In this document: piece after piece, positions 24,749-34,066 of the stretch
Position numbering within the stretch: the stretch's first letter is position 1
Layout: every line of letters begins with the position of its first letter
Assembly: GCF_030269605.1 (NCBI RefSeq)
Contig: NZ_BSTQ01000017.1
Span: 1 to 64,000 of the forward strand
Direction: 5' to 3'
Origin: Lentzea sp. NBRC 105346
GTDB lineage: Bacteria > Actinomycetota > Actinomycetes > Mycobacteriales > Pseudonocardiaceae
DNA length: 64,000 bases
Notes under the pieces: generated by a model
The model's input: the letters and a program-made list of their open reading frames with translations, nothing else
Databases searched by the model: none
What the model was told of the DNA's origin: nothing
Program-made: the position numbers and the translations under genes

Positions 24749-24807
24749 CGTGCCATGAGGGGACCCTTCATGGCGGTCAGCGCTTGGAAAGCTCCCCTCA
24801 TGGCACG
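24749..24807. terminator. Bidirectional terminator with two alternative hairpins
   Basis: Perfect 15-bp arms CGTGCCATGAGGGGA (24749-24763) and 24793-24807 lie between the convergent cei and suhB genes. The left arm can also pair locally with CCCTTCATGGC (24765-24775) to form a short tight hairpin. The two structures are mutually exclusive. Terminator for one or both genes. Confidence 0.75.
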
Positions 24808-24816
24808 AGGCTCCGC

Positions 24817-25608
24817 CTAGACCTTGCCGAATCCTGACTCGACGAGCGCGTCGAACAGGTCCCCCGCGATGCCCGGCGCGGCGGCGAACGTCGCGTCGGC
24901 GCCCAGCTCAGGCGCCTGACCGGGCAGCTTGACCACGGCCCCGGCCTCGGCGGCGATCAACGCCCCGGCGGCCCAGTCCCAGCGGCCCAGGTTGTGCTCG
25001 GCGTAGGCGTCGAGCCAGCCCGCGGCCACGGCACAGAGGTCGAGCGAAGCGGCACCGGCCCGCCGGATGTCGCGCACCCGCGTCGACATGGCCGCCAGCG
25101 CGTCCGCCTGCCGCTGCCGCCGTTCCGGCCGGTAGGAGAAGCCGTAGCCGAGCAGCGACAGGCTCAGCTCGGAAGCACCCGACGCCCGCAGACGCCGCCC
25201 GTCCAGGAACGCGCCGTGGCCGCGCGCGGCGGTCCAGACGCGGCCCGTCACCGGCTCGATCACGGCCCCGGCGATCGACTCGCCGTCCAGCTGCGCGGCG
25301 ATCGAGATGGCGTAGAAGGGGAAGCCGTACAGGTAGTTGACCGTGCCGTCGATGGGGTCGACGACCCAGGTGAGGCCGGAGACGACCTCGCCGCCCTCCT
25401 CCTCACCGAGCACGTGCTCCCCCGGCCGCAACGTGGCCAGCCGCGACCGGACCAGCTGCTCGGAGGCACGGTCGGCGGCGGTCACGACGTCGGTGGCGGT
25501 CGACTTGGTGTCGACATCGGTGACAGCGGTCCGCCGGACGCGCTGGACGAGCTCGGCGGCTTCCTTGCCGATGGCCACTGCGGTGTCGACGAGCGTCCTC
25601 GGATCCAC
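24817..25608 (-). CDS. suhB: Inositol-1-monophosphatase family protein
   Basis: Mg2+-dependent phosphatase of 263 aa, probably releasing inositol from inositol 1-phosphate, needed for phosphatidylinositol and mycothiol in actinobacteria. Metal motifs are intact: GEEEGG (about 69-74), WVVDPIDGTVNY (about 82-93), and WDWAAGALIAAEAG (about 213-226). Start GTG/ATG at 25608. Divergent from ppgK, convergent with cei. Orthologue of Rv2701c (suhB) by order and motifs. SuhB homologues can also act on other small phosphates. Confidence 0.92.
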   Translation of the reverse strand: MDPRTLVDTAVAIGKEAAELVQRVRRTAVTDVDTKSTATDVVTAADRASEQLVRSRLATLRPGEHVLGEEEGGEVVSGLTWVVDPIDGTVNYLYGFPFYAISIAAQLDGESIAGAVIEPVTGRVWTAARGHGAFLDGRRLRASGASELSLSLLGYGFSYRPERRQRQADALAAMSTRVRDIRRAGAASLDLCAVAAGWLDAYAEHNLGRWDWAAGALIAAEAGAVVKLPGQAPELGADATFAAAPGIAGDLFDALVESGFGKV

Positions 25609-25706
25609 GATTTCTTCCTAGTCAGTCACTCACACGGGACTATCGGAGAAGGTCAGGCTAATGTCTGCGCACCACGGTTACTGAATCGAGTAGGAAGGCC
25701 AACGGG

Positions 25707-26468
25707 ATGGGCATCACCCGCGGGTTCGGTGTGGACATCGGCGGCTCCGGCATCAAGGGCGGCCTGGTCGATCTCGAGGCGGGCGCACTGGACGGCGAAC
25801 GCATGCGCATCCCCACGCCCCAGCCGTCCACGCCGGAAGCGGTGGCGGAGGTCGTGGCCGAGATCGTCGAGAAGTTCAACTGGGACGGCCCGGTCGGGGT
25901 GACCCTTCCGTGCGTGGTCAAGCACGGTGTGGCGCTGTCGGCGGCGAACGTGGACAAGGGCTGGATCAACACCAACGCCCAGGAGCTCTTCGCCAAGCGG
26001 CTCAAGCGCAAGCCCGAGGACATCGTCGTGATGAACGACGCCGACGCGGCCGGCATCGCCGAGATGACCTTCGGCGCGGGCAAGGGACATGAAGGACTGG
26101 TCGTCCTGCTCACGTTCGGCACCGGAATCGGCAGCGCGGTGTTCCTCGACGGCCAGCTCGTGCCCAACACCGAGTTCGGTCACCTCGAGGTCGACGGCCA
26201 CGACGCTGAGTCACGGGCGGCCGCCTCCGTGAAGGAGGAGCAGGACCTGTCGTGGGAGGAGTGGACGCCGCTCGTCTCGCGCTACGTCAACGTCTTGGAG
26301 AACCTCATCTGGCCGGATCTTGTCATCGCGGGCGGCGGGGTCAGCAAGAAGGCACACAAGTGGTTGCCATTGCTCAAGGTTCGTACCGAAGTAGTTGCAG
26401 CCGCACTCAAGAACGACGCGGGCATCGTCGGCGCCGCGGTCGCCGCCGCGCACGGCATCCACCACTGA
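25707..26468 (+). CDS. ppgK: Polyphosphate glucokinase
   Basis: Cytoplasmic ROK-family sugar kinase of 253 aa that phosphorylates glucose with inorganic polyphosphate (and usually ATP). VDIGGSGIKGG is the phosphate loop (about 10-20). MNDADAAGIAEM holds the catalytic Asp, LTFGTGIGSAVF the second phosphate motif, and EFGHLEVDG the glucose-binding Glu/His. It lacks the zinc CxCxxC motif of ROK repressors. ATG at 25707 follows AGGAAGG. TAATGT (about 25661) is a likely -10. It directly precedes sigA, as in mycobacteria (Rv2702/Rv2703). Confidence 0.95.
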   Translation: MGITRGFGVDIGGSGIKGGLVDLEAGALDGERMRIPTPQPSTPEAVAEVVAEIVEKFNWDGPVGVTLPCVVKHGVALSAANVDKGWINTNAQELFAKRLKRKPEDIVVMNDADAAGIAEMTFGAGKGHEGLVVLLTFGTGIGSAVFLDGQLVPNTEFGHLEVDGHDAESRAAASVKEEQDLSWEEWTPLVSRYVNVLENLIWPDLVIAGGGVSKKAHKWLPLLKVRTEVVAAALKNDAGIVGAAVAAAHGIHH

Positions 26469-26510
26469 ACGTTTTTCGTACTCGATCTAGCTGCGGGAAC
26501 GCCTGGCGAC

Positions 26511-26534
26511 GCGCCCCGAACGGGCTCGGGGCGC
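26511..26534 (+). terminator. ppgK terminator hairpin
   Basis: GCGCCCCGA (26511-26519) and TCGGGGCGC (26526-26534) form a perfect 9-bp stem with a 6-nt loop, 42 bp after the ppgK stop and before the sigA promoter. It should insulate the two genes. Confidence 0.75.
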
Positions 26535-26556
26535 AACAACCAGTCACCCACGTCGT

Positions 26557-26562
26557 TACAAT
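26557..26562 (+). promoter_or_regulatory. sigA -10 element TACAAT
   Basis: TACAAT is a near-consensus -10 box. Initiation would fall near 26569 and leave a 5' UTR of about 100 nt before the GTG of sigA. I do not see a convincing TTGACA-like -35 at 17-18 nt upstream. Confidence 0.5.
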
Positions 26563-26670
26563 GGAACGGCAACCCGCTGAACAAGATCGGCGGGGAGCTC
26601 CCAAGAACTCTGGCGACCGAGGTTTCGCGCCCTCCGGTTTGCCTTGAACGACCGTCGCGAAAGGGCGTAC

Positions 26671-27999
<1,329 letters not shown>

Positions 28000-28012
28000 G
28001 CAGCAACGCTCA

Positions 28013-28054
28013 CGGCTGTGGCCGGTGACCCGCGCGGGTCACCGGCCACAGCCG
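28013..28054 (+). terminator. 42-bp perfect palindrome, sigA terminator
   Basis: The 42 bases are their own reverse complement (each arm 21 nt, starting CGGCTGTGGCCGGTGACCCG), followed by TTTCG. It starts 14 bp after the sigA stop. As RNA it forms a long stem, a strong intrinsic terminator. Confidence 0.85.
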
Positions 28055-28094
28055 TTTCGCGAGCCGGTGACACCAGGGCCCCACCGTGCGGCCC

Positions 28095-28325
28095 ATGCAC
28101 GAGGATTTCGATGACGCGTACACGGAGGCATTGGCCATCGTGGCGAGGCGGGAAGCTGACTCGTCCCTCACGTGGGAAGAGCAGATGCGCTGGCGCAAAC
28201 GTGGCTTGAACTTGGAGCCGCATTGCCGTGGCGAGGGTGGCCTGTGCCCCAGTTGCGGCGAGCCATGGGAATGCGGTCCGGCAGTTGGCATGGTCGAGGA
28301 GATCCAGGCAGCGGATGCCGAGTGA
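28095..28325 (+). CDS. Small cysteine-rich hypothetical protein
   Basis: Protein of 76 aa (79 if an in-frame GTG at 28086 is used). Acidic helical N-terminal half (MHEDFDDAYTEALAIVARRE), then a His/Cys cluster H-C ... CPSCGEPWEC that looks like a zinc knuckle. No known family recognised. It ends 48 bp before an XRE regulator and has the same direction, so the two may be one unit. Codon usage is like the neighbours. Confidence 0.55.
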   Translation: MHEDFDDAYTEALAIVARREADSSLTWEEQMRWRKRGLNLEPHCRGEGGLCPSCGEPWECGPAVGMVEEIQAADAE

Positions 28326-28373
28326 TCCCGACATGCTCGACCTCTCGATACCCTTGAGGTGGAGGGTGCCGTT

Positions 28374-29576
28374 GTGGCTGCGAAGCAGGCTGACACAGGA
28401 AGCGAGATCGGCCGGAGGCTGCGGCAGATCCGCCACGCCCGGCGGAAGTCGCTCGCGGTTGTCGCGGGCCTGGCCGGAATCTCCCCCAGCTACCTCTCAC
28501 GACTCGAGTCAGGCGAGCGGGCCCTCGACCGGCGGTCTCTCATCGTCGCCTTGGCCGCCGCTCTGGAGGTCGCGCCCAGCGAGATCACCGGCACCGCACT
28601 CGCGTTTCCGGGTGAGCTCGACGAAGACCGGTCGTTGAACGCGGTCCGCCTCGCACTGCTGGCCGCGAGCATGAACGAGCCCCGCGGTGAGGTCGCGCCG
28701 GTCGATGTGCTGCACACACGGGTCGCCGCGCTCATGAACGCGCAGCGGGAGTGCCGCTATGCCGATGTCGGCAGCGAGCTGCCCGGCCTGATCCGTGATC
28801 TGCACAGCACCCTCGACTCCGGCCGTGACGTCGAGCGCGTTCGGAGCCTGCTCGCTCTGCTCCACGTGCAGGGCACCATGGCCTGGCTCATGGACATCGG
28901 CGCCAGCATGGATCTTGGCTGGCAGGCAGCGACACTCGCTCAGCACGCGGCCGAGGCCGTCGACGACCCGGTGACACACGCGGTGAGCGCGTTCGGCACG
29001 GCGTTCGGCCTGCTCGGCGCGGGCGCCTTCGACATGGCATCCAACGTGCTCACCCGACCGGGGGTCGGCACGAACAACCCGGCGGCGAGGTCGGCCAGGG
29101 GAATGCTGACGCTCACGTCCTCGCTGGTGGCGGCCGCAAGCGGCGACCGTGCGGGTCAGGTGGCCGCGTTGGAGGAAGCCGAGAACCTCGCAGCCACGGT
29201 CCACGATGACGGCGACCCGCTGTGGTTCGGCTTCAATCCCGCGAATGTCGGCGTGTGGAGGATGTCGGTTGCGCTGGAAGCGGGCGATCACGCCGATGCT
29301 GCACGGATAGCCGACTCGGTGAACCCGGATGACCTCCCTTCCCCGACTCGCAAGGCGGCGTACTACCGGGACTTCGGTCGCGCGCTGGCCCGGCTGCCCA
29401 GGCGACAGGACAACGCCGTGCTGATGCTGCGGCGCGCCGAGCGGATCTCCCCCGCACGCATCCATCGGCACCCGTTCATGCGGTCGGTCATCGCAGAACT
29501 GCTGGTCAAGTCTCGTCGCGGCGCCATCGGCCGTGAGCTGCGAGGCATGGCATACCGGGCGGGACTGCCGGTTTAA
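28374..29576 (+). CDS. XRE-family regulator with C-terminal TPR-like domain
   Basis: Regulator of 400 aa. HTH_XRE domain at about 10-65 (IGRRLRQIRHARRKSLAVVA, then GISPSYLSRLESGERALD), followed by an all-helical TPR-like sensor domain with LLALLHVQGTMAWL, WQAATLAQHAAEA, and AAYYRDFGRALARLPR. This type is abundant in Pseudonocardiales and Streptomyces, often beside small partner proteins. GTG at 28374 follows GGAGGG at 7 nt; GTG at 28359 is possible. TACCCT about 28350 may be a -10. A small protein gene follows 64 bp after the stop. Confidence 0.85.
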   Translation: MAAKQADTGSEIGRRLRQIRHARRKSLAVVAGLAGISPSYLSRLESGERALDRRSLIVALAAALEVAPSEITGTALAFPGELDEDRSLNAVRLALLAASMNEPRGEVAPVDVLHTRVAALMNAQRECRYADVGSELPGLIRDLHSTLDSGRDVERVRSLLALLHVQGTMAWLMDIGASMDLGWQAATLAQHAAEAVDDPVTHAVSAFGTAFGLLGAGAFDMASNVLTRPGVGTNNPAARSARGMLTLTSSLVAAASGDRAGQVAALEEAENLAATVHDDGDPLWFGFNPANVGVWRMSVALEAGDHADAARIADSVNPDDLPSPTRKAAYYRDFGRALARLPRRQDNAVLMLRRAERISPARIHRHPFMRSVIAELLVKSRRGAIGRELRGMAYRAGLPV

Positions 29577-29640
29577 CCCGGTCAGGCGACCTTGCCACGC
29601 AGGCAAAAGATCGGGACGCCCCCTTTCTAACGTCGGCGCC

Positions 29641-29988
29641 ATGGTCACACTGATCGACATCGAGACCGCGCTCGCCGAGTTCCCCGAGCTTCAGCACCTG
29701 ATCGACCTCGTACATGCCGGATGGGTGTTCCTGCCGTCGATGGCGGACGGGGTGGTCACCGCGATGCACGGGGTGCGCATGTGGCCCGGCGGCTGGACCG
29801 ATGCCGTCCGTGTGCGCCACACGACGGACGCCAAGGCACTGCGCAGCGACTACGACGGCGGCCTCGTCTGGGAACGAAGCGGTTCACTGGCCGACGTCGT
29901 CCACGCGCTGATCATGTTGCCCCCACCGGGAACGCCGACGGCGCCACGACTGGTCACGGGCACCGCACCGAAGCCGTGGATGCCGTAG
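29641..29988 (+). CDS. Hypothetical protein, possible partner of the XRE regulator
   Basis: Small protein of 115 aa, unrecognised. MVTLIDIETALAEFPELQHL, WVFLPSMADGVVTAMHGVRM and WPGGWTDAVRVRHTTDAKAL suggest a compact alpha/beta fold; there are no membrane segments and no cysteines. ATG at 29641 is the first credible start and lies 64 bp after the XRE stop. The arrangement XRE regulator plus short soluble protein resembles the regulator/partner pairs common in filamentous actinomycetes; that link is inference. Confidence 0.6.
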   Translation: MVTLIDIETALAEFPELQHLIDLVHAGWVFLPSMADGVVTAMHGVRMWPGGWTDAVRVRHTTDAKALRSDYDGGLVWERSGSLADVVHALIMLPPPGTPTAPRLVTGTAPKPWMP

Positions 29989-30298
29989 CGGGCGCCGGCT
30001 TGTTCCGAAGCCTCGTGCAGGTGATCGAGCGGGCTGCCTACCTGATCGACTTCCACGGGATGCGGCTGTGCAGTCGTGTCGGTCGTGTCAACGACCTACC
30101 TGGACTCACGCCACGGCGTGGGGCCCTTCTCACATGTCCGAAAGGTAATGCTCAGACCGCCCTGAGCACGCGTGAGTACGAATGAGTACCCCCATGCTCA
30201 TGTGGATCCGCGTCACGGAGGACACGATCAGTCTGTGCGCTCGCCGGTGGAGTGCACAGGGGTCGTTCCAGCCACCGGACCAAGGGGGAGCACAGGAG
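29989..30298 (+). promoter_or_regulatory. Region upstream of the short IclR-type regulator
   Basis: About 310 bp without a convincing gene. It contains the inverted repeat TGCTCAG (30149-30155) / CTGAGCA (30162-30168) and close by the direct repeat TGAGTAC (30173-30179 and 30183-30189). Both are operator-like and lie 110-150 bp before the regulator start, so autoregulation is possible. Confidence 0.35.
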
Positions 30299-30838
30299 AT
30301 GGGGAGATCAGTATTGGGCGGCGCGTTCGCGCTGCTGGACAACCTGATGGAGCACGGCGAGCTGGGGCTGAGCCAGCTGGCGGTGAAGTCGGAGATGCCG
30401 AAGACGACCGTCCACCGGCTGCTCGACCAGCTGGAGGAGCTCGGGGCCGTCGAGAACGCGCGCGGGCGGTACCGGATCGGGGCGCAGATGTTCCGGTTCG
30501 GGCAGGCGTGGGAGCCGTACCCGAACCTGCTGCACGTGGCGCGGCAACCGCTCAGGGCGTTGTCGGCGACGATCCGGACCTCGACGGTGCTGGCCGTGCC
30601 GCGCCGGGACCGGGAGCTCGTCGCGGCGGCGAGTGTCGTGCGGGCCGAGGACGTCTTCCGGTTGCGGCCCGGCTCGACGGTGCCGAGTGGGCTGGAGATG
30701 GTGAGCGCGCCGGTGCGGTCGCCGTCCAACAGCGTTCTGGGCAACGTGAGCGCGGTGCTGATCGACACGCGCAGCGCCACGGCGGTGAGGGAGGCCGTGG
30801 GGCACGCCGCGAGGGCCATCAGTACGGCCCTGCGATAG
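30299..30838 (+). CDS. IclR-type winged-helix regulator, shortened
   Basis: Regulator of 179 aa. The N-terminal winged helix (about 5-65) has ALLDNLMEHGELGLSQLAVK and MPKTTVHRLLDQLEELGAVE, followed by YRIGAQMFRFGQAWEP, the usual IclR linker. The effector domain is much shorter than in standard IclR proteins (about 250 aa) and lacks the conserved C-terminal ligand-binding block, so ligand control may differ or be absent. ATG at 30299 follows AAGGGGGAG. No adjacent catabolic operon is evident. Confidence 0.75.
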   Translation: MGRSVLGGAFALLDNLMEHGELGLSQLAVKSEMPKTTVHRLLDQLEELGAVENARGRYRIGAQMFRFGQAWEPYPNLLHVARQPLRALSATIRTSTVLAVPRRDRELVAAASVVRAEDVFRLRPGSTVPSGLEMVSAPVRSPSNSVLGNVSAVLIDTRSATAVREAVGHAARAISTALR

Positions 30839-31214
30839 GAAAGATCACGGCAAGAGGTCCGAATCGTGGGAAGTTCGTGACCATGTTCGCTCTGGGCAGA
30901 CGAGGGCAAGCGATATCACACCACTGGCAGCACGCAACCGACCGAATGGCACATCTTTGCTGCTCCGCGCGTTGAACCTTGGTCGCGGAATGTACGTGTC
31001 AAGACGGTGAACCGGTGGTGTCCGGATGTGTGAACGTGCGACATGCGGGTAAATCACCGAGTGACGCGAGTCGCCACGTACACGGGAACACTGACTATCG
31101 CTGGAACGTCTGTCAGAGTGGAGCCAGCGAGCACCGCGCACCAGCCAGGGGCGCTGTGGTCGCAGCTTGGTAAGAGGGCACCTACACGTGGTGCCGGGAC
31201 GGAGGGAGATTTCC
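30839..31214 (+). promoter_or_regulatory. 376-bp gap with an ECF-like promoter and leader hairpin before the DUF7455 gene
   Basis: No gene is supportable. GGAAC (31085-31089), 17 nt, then CGTC (31107-31110) resembles an ECF-sigma promoter of the SigE/SigH type. Initiation near 31117 would give a leader of about 100 nt. A GGCACC/GGTGCC hairpin (31177-31195) lies just before the ribosome site GGAGGGAG. Confidence 0.35.
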
Positions 31215-31394
31215 ATGACTACCGCGCTCACCCGCCCCGAACTGACCGCTGCCGACCGCTGCGACCGCTGCGGGGCTGCTGCCCAGGTTCGCGCCGTCCT
31301 CCAGTCCGGAGGCGAGTTGCTGTTCTGCGGGCACCACGCCCGTGCGCACAGCCAGAAGCTGCGCGAGCTCGCTGCTGAACTGCAGCAGGGCTGA
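31215..31394 (+). CDS. DUF7455 small zinc-binding-like protein
   Basis: Small conserved actinobacterial protein of 59 aa. LTAADRCDRCGAAAQVRAVL then SGGELLFCGHHARAHS give a C-x2-C ... C-x-H-H pattern, probably one zinc site. Homologues of this size lie between sigA and sigB in mycobacteria and streptomycetes. ATG at 31215 follows GGAGGGAG. Function unknown. The upstream gap shows an ECF-like promoter, so it may be stress-induced; that is inference. Confidence 0.85.
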   Translation: MTTALTRPELTAADRCDRCGAAAQVRAVLQSGGELLFCGHHARAHSQKLRELAAELQQG

Positions 31395-31417
31395 GTTAGG
31401 CCACCTCTAGCCGTCCT

Positions 31418-31445
31418 GGGGCGGGATCCGGAAGGGTCCCGCCCC
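31418..31445. terminator. Terminator between the DUF7455 and ROK genes
   Basis: GGGGCGGGA (31418-31426) pairs perfectly with TCCCGCCCC (31437-31445) around a 10-nt loop. It lies 23 bp after the DUF7455 stop and 9 bp after the convergent ROK stop, so it can serve both strands. Confidence 0.8.
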
Positions 31446-31454
31446 CTTGCATAT

Positions 31455-32612
31455 CTAGATGGTTCCCAGCACCGGTTCGAACGCCAGCTCGGCGGCCCCG
31501 AGCAGCTTCGCGTCCCGTCCCAGCGGCGACGTCACGATCTGGGTTCCCCCAACGGCACGCGACACCAGACTGCGCTGCTGCACTACCGAACTCACCGACG
31601 CGACCACGGACGGTGGCAGCGACGTGTAGAGATCCCCCAGCACCACCAGTTCGGGCCCCAGCAGGTTCACCACGTTCACCAGGCCCAGCGCCAGCCACTC
31701 GGTGAACCCGTCGAGCTTCGAGACGTCCTCCAACGCTTTCAGCTCCGCGACGACGGCACCACGCGGCGCGTCCTCCGCGAGGCCCAGCGCACGGCACAGC
31801 GCCGCCTCGCCCACCTCGGTCTCCCAGCAGCCGTCACAGCCGCAGTAGCAGCGCCGGCCGCCGGGGCGCACGACCATGTGCCCCAGCTCCCCCACGTACC
31901 CTCCGGTGCCGCGCAACGGCGATCCGGAGATGATCACGCCACCGCCGACGCCGACGTCCGCGGAGATGTAGACCATGTCCTGCGACGCGCGGGCGGCCCC
32001 GCGCACGTGTTCGGCCAGGGCGCCGAGCTCGGAGTCGTTGCCCACCTGCACGGGCAGTTTCAACACGGCCTCGAGCCGCTTCCCCAGTGCCACCGCGGTC
32101 CAGTGCAGGTTCGGCGCCTCGTGCACGAGACCGTCGGACCGCCGCACGACGCCGGGCACGGACACCCCGACGCCGACGGCGGTGACGTCGAGTTCGTCGG
32201 CCATGAGCTTGGCGGACTCGACGATGTGCGTGATGACCTCGCCCGGATCACGCGTCCGGTGATGCAGGTTCCAGCTGTCGCGGCCGAGGATCTCGCCGCC
32301 CAGGCCCACGAAACCCATCGCGACCTGCTCCACCCGCACGTCGATCGCCATGACGACGGCGGCTTGCGGCTGGGGCAGGACGAGCAGCGACGGGCGGCCG
32401 GCGCCGCTGCGTTTCGCCGGCACGCGTTCCTCGACGACGCCGTCGCCGGCGAGGCCGTCCACCAGGGCCTTGATCGTGCTGCGGTTGAGCCCGAGCTCGA
32501 CCGCGAGCGATGCCCTGGTGGACGGTCCGTCCACGTGCAGGCGGCGCAGCAGCGCCGTCCGGTTGTGCCTGCGGATCTCGTCGGGACGAGTGCCGGAGGT
32601 CGGTGTCGTCAC
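31455..32612 (-). CDS. ROK-family transcriptional repressor
   Basis: Sugar-responsive repressor of 385 aa. An N-terminal winged helix (about 10-65: RRHNRTALLRRLHVDGPSTR, GLNRSTIKALVDGLAGDGVV) is fused to a ROK sugar-kinase-like domain with GVGVSVPGVV, DVGVGGGVII, and the zinc motif RCYCGCDGCWE. GTG at 32612 begins 2 bp after the permease stop, making it the last gene of the transporter operon. By analogy with XylR/NagC it probably represses that operon until sugar binds. A palindrome near the operon start is a candidate site. Confidence 0.92.
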   Translation of the reverse strand: MTTPTSGTRPDEIRRHNRTALLRRLHVDGPSTRASLAVELGLNRSTIKALVDGLAGDGVVEERVPAKRSGAGRPSLLVLPQPQAAVVMAIDVRVEQVAMGFVGLGGEILGRDSWNLHHRTRDPGEVITHIVESAKLMADELDVTAVGVGVSVPGVVRRSDGLVHEAPNLHWTAVALGKRLEAVLKLPVQVGNDSELGALAEHVRGAARASQDMVYISADVGVGGGVIISGSPLRGTGGYVGELGHMVVRPGGRRCYCGCDGCWETEVGEAALCRALGLAEDAPRGAVVAELKALEDVSKLDGFTEWLALGLVNVVNLLGPELVVLGDLYTSLPPSVVASVSSVVQQRSLVSRAVGGTQIVTSPLGRDAKLLGAAELAFEPVLGTI

Positions 32613-32614
32613 GA

Positions 32615-34066
32615 CTAGCGCGCGGCGACCGCCGCCCGGCGGCGGGACAACGCGTCGACGCTCGCGGCGAGCAGCAGCACCAGGCCGGTCACGATGAACA
32701 CCACGGCGGCGGGCTGCTTGAGCAGGCCCATGCCGTTCTGGATGATCGCGAGTACCGCACCACCGATGACGGCGTCCCGCAGCCGGCCCTTGCCGCCGAA
32801 CAACGAGGTGCCGCCGATGACCGCCGCACCGACCGACAGCAGCAGCGTGTTGCCGCCACCGGCGTTCGGGTCGACCGAGCCGACCTTGGACGAGTACACG
32901 ATCGCGCCGATCGCGGCCGCCGAGGAGGCGATCACGAAGACGCTCATCCGGATCTGCTCGACGTTGATACCGGCCCGGCGCGCCGCCTCCGTGTTGCCAC
33001 CGACGGCGTAGATGTGCCGGCCGTAGCTGGTGCGGTCGAGCACGAACGTGCCGATCACGAGCAGCACGAGCACGATCGGCACCACGTACGGCACGCCCTC
33101 GATCACGATGAGGTCGGTCGGCGCCCGGTTCTGTGTGAGCGCGAACGTGGCGACCGCCGCCAGCAGCGCGAGGCCACCGATCTTGGCCAGCACCAGCGAG
33201 GTCGGCTGGGCCACGAGTCCCTTGCGCAGCCTGGTGAAGTGCCGCGTGAGCACGACCGCCGCGTAACCGCCGACCGCGATGACGCACAGCAGCCACGAGC
33301 CCGCGGTGTTCAGGTTTCCGTTGGCCACGTTGAAGATCGTGTCGTCGCGCAGGCCGAGCGTGCCGCCCTGACCGATGAGCTGCAGCACGACGCCGCCCCA
33401 GACCAGGAACAGCGCCAGGGTCACGACGAACGACGGGATGCCGACCTTGGCGACGAGGAAGCCCGTGATGGAGCCGATGGCCGCGCCGACGCAGACCGCG
33501 AGCAGCATCTCCAGCCACGCGTTCGCCGGCACACCGAGCACGGCGATCAGGAACGCGATCAGCGACAGCACCGCCCCGGCCCAGATCCTCATCAACGACG
33601 CGAGCACGATCGCGAGCACCAGCAGGCCGCAGAACACGTAGAACACCGTGTTGCCCATGCCGCCGAGGAGATTGCCATTGTGGATCAGGTGCAGTGCCAT
33701 CACCGACGCCGTCACACCGGACGCGGTACCGGCCGACAGGTCGATCTCGCCGAGCAGCAGCACGAACACCAGGCCCATCGCGATGATCGTGATGCTGGCG
33801 CCCTGCTGGAGCAGGTTGGCGAGGTTGCCGAGGGTGAAGAACGTGTCGGACAACGAGCTGAACACGATGAGCAGCACGACGAGCCCGAGCAACGCGGGCA
33901 GCGAACCGAGCTCGCCGCCGCGGACCCTGGCCCAGTAGTCGCGCATCGCCTCACCGGTGGACATGGAGGTCGTGTCGATGCCGAAGTCGGAGATCGCGCC
34001 CGGCGCCGGGGTGTCCTGCGAGGGCGTCTCGGTGGTGTTGGTCATGCTGTCCTCTTCGGAACTCAT
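32615..34066 (-). CDS. Sugar ABC transporter permease (XylH/RbsC family)
   Basis: Membrane component of 483 aa with about ten to twelve transmembrane segments. A soluble N-terminal stretch (1-50) precedes LPALLGLVVLLIVFSSLSDT. FVLLLGEIDLSAGTASGVTA and GGTSLFGGKGRLRDAVIGG are the hallmark loops of the ribose/xylose-type permeases. It is longer than E. coli XylH (about 390 aa) owing to extra hydrophobic segments around 120-160 and 285-320. ATG at 34066 overlaps the ATPase stop by one base; an internal ATG at 34045 is possible. It works with the neighbouring ATPase and binding protein. Confidence 0.92.
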   Translation of the reverse strand: MSSEEDSMTNTTETPSQDTPAPGAISDFGIDTTSMSTGEAMRDYWARVRGGELGSLPALLGLVVLLIVFSSLSDTFFTLGNLANLLQQGASITIIAMGLVFVLLLGEIDLSAGTASGVTASVMALHLIHNGNLLGGMGNTVFYVFCGLLVLAIVLASLMRIWAGAVLSLIAFLIAVLGVPANAWLEMLLAVCVGAAIGSITGFLVAKVGIPSFVVTLALFLVWGGVVLQLIGQGGTLGLRDDTIFNVANGNLNTAGSWLLCVIAVGGYAAVVLTRHFTRLRKGLVAQPTSLVLAKIGGLALLAAVATFALTQNRAPTDLIVIEGVPYVVPIVLVLLVIGTFVLDRTSYGRHIYAVGGNTEAARRAGINVEQIRMSVFVIASSAAAIGAIVYSSKVGSVDPNAGGGNTLLLSVGAAVIGGTSLFGGKGRLRDAVIGGAVLAIIQNGMGLLKQPAAVVFIVTGLVLLLAASVDALSRRRAAVAAR

